A stretch of 64,000 nucleotides of DNA from Candidatus Eiseniibacteriota bacterium (GTDB lineage: Bacteria; Eisenbacteria; RBG-16-71-46): assembly GCA_016710095.1 (NCBI GenBank), contig JADJLL010000023.1, forward strand, positions 30,049 through 94,048, written 5' to 3'. Positions 18,389 to 27,181 of this stretch are shown here, one piece after another (the stretch's first letter is position 1; each line of letters begins with the position of its first letter). The notes under the pieces are model-generated. The model saw only the letters and a program-made list of their open reading frames with translations. It made no database searches and had not been told where the DNA came from. The translations under genes and the position numbers were made by a program.

Positions 18389-19542
18389 ACGCGGGACGCG
18401 AGACGGCTCCGGTCGTCGTGGTGGGGGCGGGTTGCATCGGGGCTTCGATCGCCTATCACCTCGGCAGGCGCGGCGTGAAGGGCGTGGTGGTGCTCGAAAA
18501 AGAGAAGTTCGCGGGCACCGGCAGCACGAGCAAGGCGGCGGGCGGCATCCGCCAGCAGTTCTCGTCCAAGGTGAACGTGCAGCTGAGCAAGCTCTCGGTC
18601 GAGCACTTCCTGCGCTTCCCCGAGGAGATGGGCACCGGCGACGTGTTCTGGCCCGTCGGCTACCTGTTCCTGCTCTCCGATCCGGCGCAGTGGGCGACGT
18701 TCCAGGCGCAGGCCGACATGCAGCGCGGGCTCGGGCTGCCGGTCACGACGCTGAGCCCCGCCGACGCGTCGGCGATCGTGCCCGAGGTGAACATGGACGG
18801 CGTGCTCGGCGGCACGTTCTGCTCCACCGACGGCCTCGGCGATCCGCACATGGTCACGCAGGGCTACGAATCCAAGGCGCGCGAACTGGGCGCGAAGTTC
18901 CTCTTCGAGCGCCCCGCGACCGGGCTGCTCATGGAAGGCGACACGATCGTGGGCGTGCGCACCGCGCAGGGCGACATCCACTCGCCGCTCGTGATCAACG
19001 CCGCCGGACCGTACGCGGCCGAGATCGCGCGCTGGGCGGGCGTGGACCTGCCCGTGCTGCCGTATCGCCGCCACTGCTTCATCACGCAGCCGCTCGCGTG
19101 GGTGCACGACAAGCTGCCCATGATCGTGGACATGAACTCGGGCGTGTACATGCACCGCGAGAGCGGCGGCATGCTGCTCGGCCTCGCCGACAAGGACGAG
19201 CCGACGGGCTTCGACACGAGCGTGAACTGGGACTTCCTCGAGCAGGTCGTCGGCCCCGCCATGGAGCGCGTGCCCGGCCTCGAGGTCGCCGAGATCAAGA
19301 CCGGCTGGGCGGGCCTCTACGAGACCACGCCCGATCACAACGCGGTGCTCGGTCCCGTGCAGGGCGTGAAGGGGCTGATGCTCGCGAACGGCTTCAGCGG
19401 GCACGGCTTCATGCAGGCGCCCGGTGTCGGGCAGCTGCTCGCCGAGTGGATCGTGGACGGCAAGCCGAGCCTCGACCTGTCCGGCCTCGCGCTCGAGCGC
19501 TTCCGCGACGGGCGCGTCGCGCTCGAAGCGAACGTGATCTGA
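18385..19542 (+). CDS. FAD-dependent oxidoreductase of the DAO/sarcosine oxidase-beta type
   Basis: 385 residues. N-terminal dinucleotide-binding VVVVGAGCIGASIAYHLGRRG, the GTGSTSKAAGGIRQQF block that places FAD, and the C-terminal ANGFSGHGFMQAPGVG signature of the glycine/sarcosine/D-amino-acid oxidase superfamily. It oxidises an N-methyl or amino group of a small substrate; which one cannot be told. GTG start in a 4-base overlap with the previous gene. No signal peptide, so cytoplasmic. Confidence 0.85.
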   Translation: MNAGRETAPVVVVGAGCIGASIAYHLGRRGVKGVVVLEKEKFAGTGSTSKAAGGIRQQFSSKVNVQLSKLSVEHFLRFPEEMGTGDVFWPVGYLFLLSDPAQWATFQAQADMQRGLGLPVTTLSPADASAIVPEVNMDGVLGGTFCSTDGLGDPHMVTQGYESKARELGAKFLFERPATGLLMEGDTIVGVRTAQGDIHSPLVINAAGPYAAEIARWAGVDLPVLPYRRHCFITQPLAWVHDKLPMIVDMNSGVYMHRESGGMLLGLADKDEPTGFDTSVNWDFLEQVVGPAMERVPGLEVAEIKTGWAGLYETTPDHNAVLGPVQGVKGLMLANGFSGHGFMQAPGVGQLLAEWIVDGKPSLDLSGLALERFRDGRVALEANVI

Positions 19543-19544
19543 CC

Positions 19545-20189
19545 ATGCCGATCGAGAACCGCACGCTGTCGCTGGGCCCGCTCGGCAACAACACGTACGT
19601 GCTGACCTGCCCGGTCACGCGCGAGACGGCGATCCTCGACGTGGGCTTCGAGCCCGAGGCCGTCATCGAACTCGTGCAGCGCGAGAAGCTGCCGGTGCGC
19701 TGGCTGCTCGGCACGCACGCGCACTACGACCACGTCGCCGGCATGCTCGCGGTGCAGAAGGCCGTCGGCGGCGTGTACGCGCTGCATCCGGCCGACCGCC
19801 CGCTGCTCGCGACCGTCAAGGAGCAGGGCTCGATGTTCGGCTTCCCGCCGGTGGACGTGCCCCAGATCGGGCACGAGCTTTCCGATCGCGAGATCGTGAA
19901 GCTGGGCGAGCAGGAGCTCGAGGTGATCTACACGCCGGGCCACGCGCCCGGGCATGTGTCGTTCAAGCACGGCGACACGATCTGGGTGGGCGACGTGCTG
20001 TTCCGCGAATCCGTCGGCCGCACCGACCTGCCGCTCAGTTCCTGGAAGGACCTCGTGCACAGCGTGCGCGAGCGGCTGTTCTGTTTCGGCGACGACGTGC
20101 GCTGCCTGCCCGGCCACGGTCCGCTCACGACGATCGGTCACGAGCGCGACTGGAACCCGTTCGTCGGCGACGGAGCGATCAAGCGATGA
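19545..20189 (+). CDS. Metallo-beta-lactamase-fold hydrolase (glyoxalase II-like)
   Basis: 214 residues. Metal site LLGTHAHYDHVAG, then TPGHAPGHVSF, GDVLFRESVGRTDLP and CLPGHGPLTTIGHE, the pattern of YcbL-type/glyoxalase II-like hydrolases. Likely splits a thioester. The bacillithiol genes in this window make a bacillithiol-linked substrate conceivable, but that is inference. It starts 2 bases after the oxidoreductase stop and overlaps the next gene by four. Confidence 0.88.
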   Translation: MPIENRTLSLGPLGNNTYVLTCPVTRETAILDVGFEPEAVIELVQREKLPVRWLLGTHAHYDHVAGMLAVQKAVGGVYALHPADRPLLATVKEQGSMFGFPPVDVPQIGHELSDREIVKLGEQELEVIYTPGHAPGHVSFKHGDTIWVGDVLFRESVGRTDLPLSSWKDLVHSVRERLFCFGDDVRCLPGHGPLTTIGHERDWNPFVGDGAIKR

Positions 20190-21217
20190 GCGATCGTCAC
20201 CGCGACTTCCCGAACGCGCTCGACATTCATCCGACCGCCTTCGTCGCGCCCGGCGCGATCGTGGTGGGCGAGGTGAAGCTCGGCGCGCGTTCGTCCGTCT
20301 GGTTCAACACGGTCGCGCGTGGTGACTCCGAGCGCATCGAGATCGGCGACGACACGAACATCCAGGACAACTCGGTCGTGCACGTGGACGATGGTCTGCC
20401 CGCGATCGTGGGCCACCGCGTGACGGTCGGGCACCGCGCGATCGTGCACGGCTGCGTGGTCGAGGACGACGTGCTGATCGGCATGGGCGCCGTGGTGCTC
20501 TCGGGCGCGCGCATCGGCACGGGCTCGCTGATCGGAGCGGGCGCGCTGGTGAAGGAAGGCCAGGTGATCCCGCCGGGCTCGCTCGCGCTCGGCGCACCCG
20601 CGCGCGTGATTGGTCCGGTGTCCGAAGCGCACACGCTCGCGATCGCCGTCGGCGCGAAGCACTACGCGGAGCTGTCGCAGGCGTACCTGAAGCGCGGCGT
20701 CCTCGGCGTGCGCACCTCCAGCGCGCACCTGTTGCCGCTGGCCTCCCAGCCGATGACATGGCTCGAGTGGGAGCAGCGGCTCGAGGTGCTGCGCGGCGGC
20801 CCCGCGTGGGCGGCGGCGCAGCTCGCGACGGCGGGAGAGTCGCGGTTCGCGGCGCGGCCCGCGGCCGGCAAGTGGGGCGGCACGGACGTGCTCTGCCACC
20901 TGCGCGACTGCGACCGCGACCTCATGCACGCGCGGCTCGTGCGCATGCTCGCCGAGGACTTCCCGGCGCTGCCACCTTCGGCGCTCGAGACCGGGATGTA
21001 CGCGGCGGCGTCCGCCGCCGAGGCGCTCGCCGCGTGGACGGCCGAGCGCACCGCCGCGATGCGCGTGCTCGACTCGCTGCGCGCCGACGCGTGGCGCCGC
21101 CCCTGGCTGCACGCGAAGTTCGGACCGCTGACGCTCGCCGATCACGTGCGCATGTGGAGCGATCACGACCTGTCGCACCGCCGCCAGATCCGCGCGGCGC
21201 TGGAGGGCCACGCGTGA
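20186..21217 (+). CDS. Fusion of gamma-carbonic-anhydrase-like domain with DinB-like domain
   Basis: 343 residues in one uninterrupted frame. Residues about 10-175 form a left-handed beta-helix of the gamma-CA family: NTVARGDSERIEIGDDTNIQ, the metal histidines in SVVHVDD and VGHRAIVHGC, then GAPARVIGPV. From about residue 190 a DinB/YfiT-like four-helix domain follows with its histidine set: LEVLRGGPAW, KWGGTDVLCHLRDCDRD, and the end MWSDHDLSHRRQIRAAL. The DinB part begins with an internal Met (MTWLEWEQRL), so a lost gene boundary is possible. DinB proteins often use small thiols as cofactors. Role unknown. Confidence 0.8.
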   Translation: MSDRHRDFPNALDIHPTAFVAPGAIVVGEVKLGARSSVWFNTVARGDSERIEIGDDTNIQDNSVVHVDDGLPAIVGHRVTVGHRAIVHGCVVEDDVLIGMGAVVLSGARIGTGSLIGAGALVKEGQVIPPGSLALGAPARVIGPVSEAHTLAIAVGAKHYAELSQAYLKRGVLGVRTSSAHLLPLASQPMTWLEWEQRLEVLRGGPAWAAAQLATAGESRFAARPAAGKWGGTDVLCHLRDCDRDLMHARLVRMLAEDFPALPPSALETGMYAAASAAEALAAWTAERTAAMRVLDSLRADAWRRPWLHAKFGPLTLADHVRMWSDHDLSHRRQIRAALEGHA

Positions 21218-21900
21218 TCGTCACGCCCGGACCGCTGGCGGCGCCCGCGTCGCGCCTGCTCGCCGCGCTCGCGGCGAAGGGGCACGACGTGCGCGAGGCG
21301 TCCGCGGGCCTGCCCTCGGGCGACGCGCCGGTCACGCTCGCGATCTCCGACGGACCGTTCCTGTTCGACTTCGCGGGACTCGTGCGCGCGATCGCGCCGC
21401 GGCCGTTCCGCGTGCTGATGCTGTCCCGCCTCGGCGCGCACCCGGACGCGAAGGCCGCGTCGCTGCAGCGGCTCTGGCGGCTGGAAGAGCACGTGCGCGG
21501 CGGGGGAGCGCCGACGCTCACGCTGCGGTTCGCGCCGCTGCTGGGGCCGGACACGCCGCTCTGGAACAAGCTCCGCACGCAGCCTTCGCTGCCGCGGGGC
21601 GGCCGCACGCAGCTCAACCCCGTCGCCGAGCGCGACGCGGTCGAGACGCTCGTGCGCGCGCTCGCGAGCGACGCGCCGTGGAGCGACTGGTACGAAGTGG
21701 CCGGGCCGCGCGTCTGGACGCTGGGCGAGTTGCGCGGCCTTGCGCGCGACGCGGGGCGCGGCCGGGACGCGGGCGAGTGGGAGCCGTCGTTGGACGAGAT
21801 GGCCGAGCACCGGCTGGCCGAGAGCGCGCCGTGGTGCGCGCGCTTCGGCATCACGCCGGCGCCGATCGAGCAGGCGGTGCGGGAAGAGGTGGCCGCGTGA
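21214..21900 (+). CDS. NAD-epimerase/NmrA-like protein of unknown role
   Basis: 228 residues, GTG start overlapping the previous stop by four bases. VIVTPGPLAAPASRLLAALAA resembles a worn Rossmann start of a short-chain epimerase, and later LRFAPLLGPDTPLWNKL and WYEVAGPRVWTLGELR resemble the C-terminal half of NmrA/epimerase proteins. It lacks the classic GxxGxxG and YxxxK motifs, so it may be a non-catalytic or atypical member. Context is the repair/detoxification-like run of genes. I am not sure of the family. Confidence 0.5.
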   Translation: MIVTPGPLAAPASRLLAALAAKGHDVREASAGLPSGDAPVTLAISDGPFLFDFAGLVRAIAPRPFRVLMLSRLGAHPDAKAASLQRLWRLEEHVRGGGAPTLTLRFAPLLGPDTPLWNKLRTQPSLPRGGRTQLNPVAERDAVETLVRALASDAPWSDWYEVAGPRVWTLGELRGLARDAGRGRDAGEWEPSLDEMAEHRLAESAPWCARFGITPAPIEQAVREEVAA

Positions 21901-21978
21901 GCGCGCGACGACCGGCACCGGCGGCGATGCCCGCACGCAAGGGGGCGGCTCGGCGGCGGCGGCCCGCGCGAACCGCGC

Positions 21979-21993
21979 GGCGCCGGAGGCGCC
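21979..21993. repeat. Palindrome GGCGCC-GGA-GGCGCC
   Basis: 15-base palindromic element in the short gap before the MoaB-like gene. Exact copies also at 15283-15297, 23258-23272 and 36877-36891 (the last read on the other strand). Confidence 0.8.
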
Positions 21994-22008
21994 GGCTCCA
22001 GCCCGAAG

Positions 22009-22533
22009 TTGAAAATCATCCGTAGCGGCGAGCACCGTCCGCACGGCGCGCCGCGCGCGATCGGGTGCGCGATCGTCACGGTCTCGGACACACGCCGCGC
22101 GCACGACGACGGCAGCGGCGCCCGCGCGCACGAGATGCTCGAGCACGCCGGGCACGAAGTGCTGCAGCGCGCGTGGGTGCGCGACGAGATTCCCGCGATC
22201 CGCAAGGCCGTGCGCGCGCTGCTCAAGCGCGCCGACGTGGACGTCGTGCTCGTCACCGGCGGTACCGGCGTCGCGCCGCGCGACGTCACGCCCGAAGCGC
22301 TCGCGCCGCTCTTCACGCGCGAGCTGCCGGGTTTCGGCGAACTCTTCCGTGCGAAGTCCGTCGCGCAGATCGGCGCCGCCGCGTGGCTCAGCCGCGCGAG
22401 CGCGGGCGTCGCCGCGGGACGGCTGCTCGTCATGCTTCCGGGTTCGACCCCCGCGGTCGAGCTCGCGCTCGAATCACTGCTGCCGCCCGAACTCGCGCAC
22501 GCCGTGCGCCTGCTCGGGCGTTTCCAACCCTGA
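22009..22533 (+). CDS. MoaB/MogA-like molybdopterin-binding protein
   Basis: 174 residues. The MPT-binding fold is clear: CAIVTVSDTRRAHDDGSG, VDVVLVTGGTGVAPRDVTPE, ELPGFGELFR and LVMLPGSTPAVELALE. The family adenylates or inserts molybdopterin in molybdenum-cofactor synthesis. The start is uncertain: the only usable codon before the domain is TTG 22009, and the 108-base gap after the previous gene is free of ATG/GTG in this frame. No other Moco gene is nearby, so the link to Moco rests on the family alone. Confidence 0.85.
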   Translation: MKIIRSGEHRPHGAPRAIGCAIVTVSDTRRAHDDGSGARAHEMLEHAGHEVLQRAWVRDEIPAIRKAVRALLKRADVDVVLVTGGTGVAPRDVTPEALAPLFTRELPGFGELFRAKSVAQIGAAAWLSRASAGVAAGRLLVMLPGSTPAVELALESLLPPELAHAVRLLGRFQP

Positions 22534-22541
22534 GGGCCGAC

Positions 22542-23096
22542 ATGTCCATCAAGTCCGACAAGTGGATCCGCCGGATGTGCCAGGAACACGCGATGATCAC
22601 GCCGTTCGAGGAGAAGCTCGTGCGCACGGGTGTCATTTCGTACGGCCTGTCGTCGTACGGCTACGACGTGCGCGTGGCGAACGAGTTCAAGATCTTCACG
22701 AACGTGAACTCGACCGTACTCGATCCCAAGCACGTCGATCCGCGCAACATGGTCGACTACACCGGCGACGTCTGCATCGTGCCCCCGAACTCGTTCGCGC
22801 TCGCGCGCACGGTCGAGTACTTCAAGGTGCCGCGCAACGTGCTGTGCGTGTGCGTGGGCAAGAGCACGTACGCGCGCTGCGGCATCATCACGAACGTGAC
22901 GCCGTTCGAGCCCGAGTGGGAGGGACACGTCACGCTCGAGATCTCGAACACGACGCCGCTGCCCGCGAAGATCTACGCCAACGAAGGGCTGGCGCAGGTG
23001 CTGTTCTTCGAGTCGGACGAGCCGTGCGAGACGTCGTATGGTGACCGTTCCGGCAAGTACCAGAAGCAGACCGGAATCACGCTTCCTCGGCTGTAG
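22542..23096 (+). CDS. dcd: dCTP deaminase
   Basis: 184 residues. It deaminates dCTP to dUTP (or dUMP in bifunctional forms) for thymidylate supply. Family motifs: ISYGLSSYGYDVRVANEF, the active-site GKSTYARCGI, and GHVTLEISNTTPLPAKIYAN, then GLAQVLFFES. The length and motif set match the GTP-type monofunctional or dCTP/dUMP form; I cannot separate them. ATG 22542, 8 bases after the MoaB-like stop. Last gene of the compact run starting at 17564. Confidence 0.94.
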   Translation: MSIKSDKWIRRMCQEHAMITPFEEKLVRTGVISYGLSSYGYDVRVANEFKIFTNVNSTVLDPKHVDPRNMVDYTGDVCIVPPNSFALARTVEYFKVPRNVLCVCVGKSTYARCGIITNVTPFEPEWEGHVTLEISNTTPLPAKIYANEGLAQVLFFESDEPCETSYGDRSGKYQKQTGITLPRL

Positions 23097-23152
23097 AACT
23101 TCCGTCCCGCCTTCCCCCGGCGGTCCACGGTCCTTTTTTCGAAAGGCCCCGT

Positions 23153-24517
23153 ATGGACTTCGCTCGTCGTGGGACCGCACTGCTGTTCGCGGTGTGGTGT
23201 GGGCTGTGCGTTCTTGCGCTGAACTGCTTCGCGCAGGGCAGTGCGGGCGGCGCCGGCGGCGCCGGAGGCGCCGAGGCTTCAAGCTGGCAATCCGAATGGC
23301 GCGCGGCAACGGCCGCCCGGGCATCGGGCGACTGGAGCGGCGCGCGCGTGCACCTGCTGCGCGTGCGCGACCTGCTCGGCGAGGCGCCGGGCGTGTCGTA
23401 CGCGCTCGCGCGTTCCGCCGCCCGGCTCGGCGAGCGCGACGAGGCGCTCGCCCGGCTCGCCGACTACGCGAAGAGCGGACTCACGCGCGACGCGCTCACC
23501 GATCCCGATTTCGCCGGCCTGCTCGGGGATTCGGCGTTCGTCTCGCTCGTCACGCGCATTCTCGAGAACTCGCGCCCCGTGGAGCACGCCGTGGTCGCGC
23601 ACACGTTCGCGGACACGAACGCGCTGATCGAGGACGTGGCGCACGACCCGAAGCGAGGGCGGTTCTTCGGCACGAGCATCGTGCGCGGCGTCGTGTACGA
23701 AGTCGCGAGCAGCGGCGCCGAGCGCGTGTTCGCGAAGTCGCCGCACGGCCCGAGCCGCGGTCTCTACGCCGCCGCGGTGGACGCGCGACGGGAACTGCTG
23801 TGGGTGAGCGAGGCCGCGACGCCGACCTGCGAGGGCTGGGCCGAGGCCGACACGCACCGCACGGGACTCGTGGCGTTCGCGCTCGCCGACGGCCGCGTGA
23901 CGCGTCACGTGGATCTCGTGCCGGACGGCGGGCCGCACCTGTTCGGTGACCTGTGCGTCGGGCCCGACGGCACCGTGTACGTCACCGACGGCCCGGCCGG
24001 CGCGCTGCTGTGCCTGCGCCCGGGCGCGACGGCGCTCGAGACGATCGTTCCTTCGGGCGTCTTCGGCGGGCCGCAGGCGCCCGCGCTGTCGCCCGACGGC
24101 CGCAAGCTGTACGTCGCCGACTACGGCCGCGGCATCGCGATCGTGGACCTGAAGACGCGCGCGGTGAGCTGGCTCGCGTACCCGCCCGGCATCGGGCTTC
24201 AGGGCACCGACGGGCTCACGGCGATCCCGGGCGCATTGATCGTGGTGCAGAACGGGGTGCGCCCGCTGCGCGTGATGCGCTTCGAGCTCGACGCCGCGGG
24301 CACGCGCGTGACGGGCCAGAGCGTCGTCGAGAGCGGCACCGAGCGGCTCGGCGAGCCGACGCACGGCGTGGTGGTGGGAAACGACTACGTGTTCCTCGCG
24401 AACACGGGATGGGACCGCGTGGGGGCGGACCAGAAACTGGCGGCGAAGCCCGAGGCGAAGCCCGCGCAGTTGCTGCGCGTGCCGCTGACGGCGTCGCGAC
24501 CTCGCGGAAAGGACTGA
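23153..24517 (+). CDS. Secreted beta-propeller (SMP-30/NHL-like) protein
   Basis: 454 residues. Signal peptide (ALLFAVWCGLCVLALNCFAQ), then a Gly/Ala stretch containing a GGCGCC-GGA-GGCGCC palindrome. Residues about 45-130 form helical, TPR-like repeats (ALARSAARLGERDEALARL). From about residue 145 repeated strands with LYVADYGRGIAIVDL, GPDGTVYVTDGPAG and GDLCVGPDG are typical of SMP-30/gluconolactonase and NHL propellers. No metal site was confirmed, so enzymatic activity is open. Exported protein; next gene starts 4 bases later and is an outer-membrane protein. Confidence 0.75.
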   Translation: MDFARRGTALLFAVWCGLCVLALNCFAQGSAGGAGGAGGAEASSWQSEWRAATAARASGDWSGARVHLLRVRDLLGEAPGVSYALARSAARLGERDEALARLADYAKSGLTRDALTDPDFAGLLGDSAFVSLVTRILENSRPVEHAVVAHTFADTNALIEDVAHDPKRGRFFGTSIVRGVVYEVASSGAERVFAKSPHGPSRGLYAAAVDARRELLWVSEAATPTCEGWAEADTHRTGLVAFALADGRVTRHVDLVPDGGPHLFGDLCVGPDGTVYVTDGPAGALLCLRPGATALETIVPSGVFGGPQAPALSPDGRKLYVADYGRGIAIVDLKTRAVSWLAYPPGIGLQGTDGLTAIPGALIVVQNGVRPLRVMRFELDAAGTRVTGQSVVESGTERLGEPTHGVVVGNDYVFLANTGWDRVGADQKLAAKPEAKPAQLLRVPLTASRPRGKD

Positions 24518-24521
24518 AGTC

Positions 24522-25652
24522 ATGAAGGGCCTTCGAGGCATTGTCGCGATCGCGTGCGTCTTCGCGATCGTTTCGACGTACCAGAATGCATTCGCGCAGG
24601 GCACGGCCGTCTCGATGATGTTCGAGCAGTCCATCCGCACCGCCGGCATGGGCGGCGCGGGCGTGGCGGTGCCGTGGGGCGTGACGAGCGCCTGGGGCAA
24701 TCCCGCGACCCTCGGCTACGCGCAGGGCTGGGGCTGGGACGAGACGCGCACGCAGCTCGTGCCCGGGCTCGCGTCCGACATCTTCCTGCGCTCACAGCGC
24801 ATGACCGCGGGATTCGGCGGAGTGGGCGTGTCGTGGAGCGGGCAGCCGGGCGGTGTCGGCGGGCTGCGGCTCGACTACGGCGACGGCGTGTTCGAGCGCG
24901 TGCAGTCGTGGGGCGTCGGCGTCTCGGCGGCGACGCTCGCCGACCGGTTCGCGAAGCGCACCGGCGAGCGCTCGCTCGCGCGCTACGGCGACGTGGCGTT
25001 CGGGGAGAACTTCAAGGACTGCACGGTGGACTTCTCGTCGGTGATCTTCGGCAGCAAGGCCCGCGCGAAGAACCACGACTTGGGCGTGCTCGCCCGCGTG
25101 AGCCCGAGCGCGTTCCTGCGCCACGGGCGTGACGGCGTGTGGGACGCAGACGTGGCCTTCGGCCACTCGGTGCTCAACGCCGGCGACGAGAAGTTCGACT
25201 TCCTCGACGAAGAGGAGGCGACGCCGCCGTCTCGCATCCGCCGCACCGGCTTCGCGGCGACCGCGTCGCTCGCGCAGCCGACCGCGATGCACGCGGCGTT
25301 CGAGCATTTCCCGATCTTGTCCGCGTTGGGGCCGCTCGTGCGGCTCACGGTGTCGTTCGATCACGAGGCGATCGTGACCGGGCCGGGCTACGAGGTGGAT
25401 CGCTCGGGGCAGGAGCTGTCGCTGCTCGGCGTCGTGGACCTGCGCCACGGCCACGTGAAGGACCTCGAGGGCGAGATCCTCGACGACACGCGCGGCATCG
25501 GCTTCTGCCTGCCGCTCGGGAAGATCGCCGCGTTCCGCTGGGACTACGCCGAGATCCCGCAGGCGCGCGACTCCGGCCTGCCGAACGTCACGCGACGGAG
25601 CTGGTCCATGTGGGTGAATCCCGCGGAGATCCTCCGCAGGGGAGGGAAGTGA
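24522..25652 (+). CDS. PorV/FadL-like outer-membrane protein
   Basis: 376 residues. Signal peptide ending QNAFAQG. The segment IRTAGMGGAGVAVPWGVTSAWGNPATLGYAQG matches the N-terminal signature of PorV/UPF0164 and FadL-like barrels (in that family: A-MGGA-A-ADDA-A---NPA). The rest is strand-rich with repeated GVGVSWSG-type turns. It is a second PorV-like protein, distant from the one at 3 kb. It ends EILRRGGK rather than in an aromatic residue. Grouped with two more barrel-type proteins downstream in the same direction. Confidence 0.65.
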   Translation: MKGLRGIVAIACVFAIVSTYQNAFAQGTAVSMMFEQSIRTAGMGGAGVAVPWGVTSAWGNPATLGYAQGWGWDETRTQLVPGLASDIFLRSQRMTAGFGGVGVSWSGQPGGVGGLRLDYGDGVFERVQSWGVGVSAATLADRFAKRTGERSLARYGDVAFGENFKDCTVDFSSVIFGSKARAKNHDLGVLARVSPSAFLRHGRDGVWDADVAFGHSVLNAGDEKFDFLDEEEATPPSRIRRTGFAATASLAQPTAMHAAFEHFPILSALGPLVRLTVSFDHEAIVTGPGYEVDRSGQELSLLGVVDLRHGHVKDLEGEILDDTRGIGFCLPLGKIAAFRWDYAEIPQARDSGLPNVTRRSWSMWVNPAEILRRGGK

Positions 25653-25654
25653 CC

Positions 25655-26338
25655 ATGAAGCGCATCCTCGGAATCCTGTTCGCGTGCGTGGTGCTCGCCG
25701 CACCCGCGCATGCGCTGGCGCTGCGCCACGGCATCGAGCTGAACGCCGGCGTGAGCCGCTACGACTGGGAGACCACGCGGCCCAACCTCGACACGCGGTG
25801 GGGGCCCGCCCTCGGAGCTGGTGTGTTCGTCGAGGGAGCGCTGCCCTCGGGTTTCCGTCTCGGTACCGGGTTCGGCTATCGCTACTCGGGAGAAGAGGTG
25901 CGCGCGACCGCGAGTTCCGGCGGGCAGCCTTACGAGATTCGCTCCAAGCTGCGCATGCAGGGGCTCGTGCTTCCGCTCCGGCTCGAGCACGCGATCCCGG
26001 GCGTTCCCGTGCTCGCGCTCGAACTCGGGTTGCAGGCCGAGTACGTCCTCAAGGTCGAGGAGAAGTACGAAGACAACACCTACCCCGCGTTGCGTCCCGC
26101 GCGTCCGTCGGCGGTGATCTTCGAAGACCTCACCAGGTGGTACGAGATCACGTACGACTCGCAGCGGCTCGGTTCGGCCGCCACGGCCGGAATCACCTGG
26201 CGCACGAAGCTGTTCTCACGTGACGCCGCACTGACCGCGCGCTACGAGCACGGTCTCACGAGTCTCTGGACCGACCCGCCGGAGGACTTCGACCGGCACG
26301 CGCGACGGCTGAGCGTCGCCCTGCGGATGGCGTGGTGA
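25655..26338 (+). CDS. Outer-membrane beta-barrel protein, copy 1 of a tandem pair
   Basis: 227 residues. Signal peptide (KRILGILFACVVLAAPAHA), then alternating strands (GAGVFVEGALPSGFRLGTGFGYRYSGEE would be strands 3-4 at about residues 50-75) and a final aromatic residue (RMAW). It resembles small OmpA-type/PorT-like outer-membrane barrels. It shares with the next gene the same signal peptide style, LRPARPSAVIF versus LTPTRPASPEAIIF, and ARYEHGL near the C-terminus, so the two are paralogues. Role unknown. Confidence 0.7.
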   Translation: MKRILGILFACVVLAAPAHALALRHGIELNAGVSRYDWETTRPNLDTRWGPALGAGVFVEGALPSGFRLGTGFGYRYSGEEVRATASSGGQPYEIRSKLRMQGLVLPLRLEHAIPGVPVLALELGLQAEYVLKVEEKYEDNTYPALRPARPSAVIFEDLTRWYEITYDSQRLGSAATAGITWRTKLFSRDAALTARYEHGLTSLWTDPPEDFDRHARRLSVALRMAW

Positions 26339-26376
26339 CCACCTGCCCGAGCTCGGGCGAGAAGGAGGATGGCCGA

Positions 26377-27057
26377 ATGAAACGTCTCTTGGGCATCGCA
26401 GCGATTCTGGTGGTGCTCGCCTCGCCGGCTCGAGCCACGCGACTGAATCCGGCTTTCGAACTCGAGGGCGGCGCCGGTCTCGTCACCGTGAGCGACCGGT
26501 ACCCGTCCGACGAGACCGCGCTCTGGCGGCCGAGCCTCGGGCTCGGCTTCACGCTCGGTTCGGCGCCCGACGCGCGGCTCGCGTTCCGCACGGGCCTGCT
26601 CTATCGCCGTACGCTCACCGCCCGCCGGCTCGACTGGGCATCGGGCCCGGGTATCGAGTACCGCGACGTGATGCGAGCGAACGAACTGCGCCTGCCGGCG
26701 CGACTCTCCTGGGCCCCTGGCGCGGGGCGCTTCGCGATCGAGGGCGGCGTGGTGGGCACGTACGTCCTGCGCGCGACGAGCGAGGTCGAGTACGACGGGT
26801 CGCTGCTCACGCCGACTCGCCCGGCTTCGCCCGAAGCGATCATCTTCATGCCGTTCTCGGGTGAGCGGGACATCACGGACTTCGTGCGTCGCGGCAACGC
26901 ATCGGTGACCGCCGCGCTCCGCTGGACCGGCCGGTTCAGCGGACGCGCCATGCAGCTGCACGCGCGCTACGAGCACGGATTGCTCAACGTGACGACGGCG
27001 ACCGGTTACGACGAACGCGCCCGCGCGATCCTGCTGGGCGCCAGCCTGTACTGGTGA
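26377..27057 (+). CDS. Outer-membrane beta-barrel protein, copy 2 of a tandem pair
   Basis: 226 residues. ATG 26377 with AAGGAGG upstream. Signal peptide (KRLLGIAAILVVLASPARA) and barrel-like strands, ending GASLYW with a terminal aromatic. Paralogue of the preceding gene: KR-LGI signal, TYVLRATSEVEYDGSLL aligning with AEYVLKVEEKYEDNTY, and ARYEHGL. Likely a duplicated outer-membrane protein with diverged surface loops; function unknown. Confidence 0.7.
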   Translation: MKRLLGIAAILVVLASPARATRLNPAFELEGGAGLVTVSDRYPSDETALWRPSLGLGFTLGSAPDARLAFRTGLLYRRTLTARRLDWASGPGIEYRDVMRANELRLPARLSWAPGAGRFAIEGGVVGTYVLRATSEVEYDGSLLTPTRPASPEAIIFMPFSGERDITDFVRRGNASVTAALRWTGRFSGRAMQLHARYEHGLLNVTTATGYDERARAILLGASLYW

Positions 27058-27102
27058 CCGGGAGCGGGTCCCGAGCGGTCCCAAAGTCCCCAGCCGGGCG
27101 GC

Positions 27103-27132
27103 TTGCGCGATTCCGGGGCCTCCGGCTAGTGT
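27103..27132 (+). promoter_or_regulatory. Promoter of nuoI
   Basis: TTGCGC (27103-27108), 18-base spacer, TAGTGT (27127-27132). The same sequence pair and spacing occurs before the gene at 41595. Confidence 0.6.
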
Positions 27133-27181
27133 TCCGACCGTTCGATTCACGCGGAAGCAGTACATCCATGGAGTGAGATCG

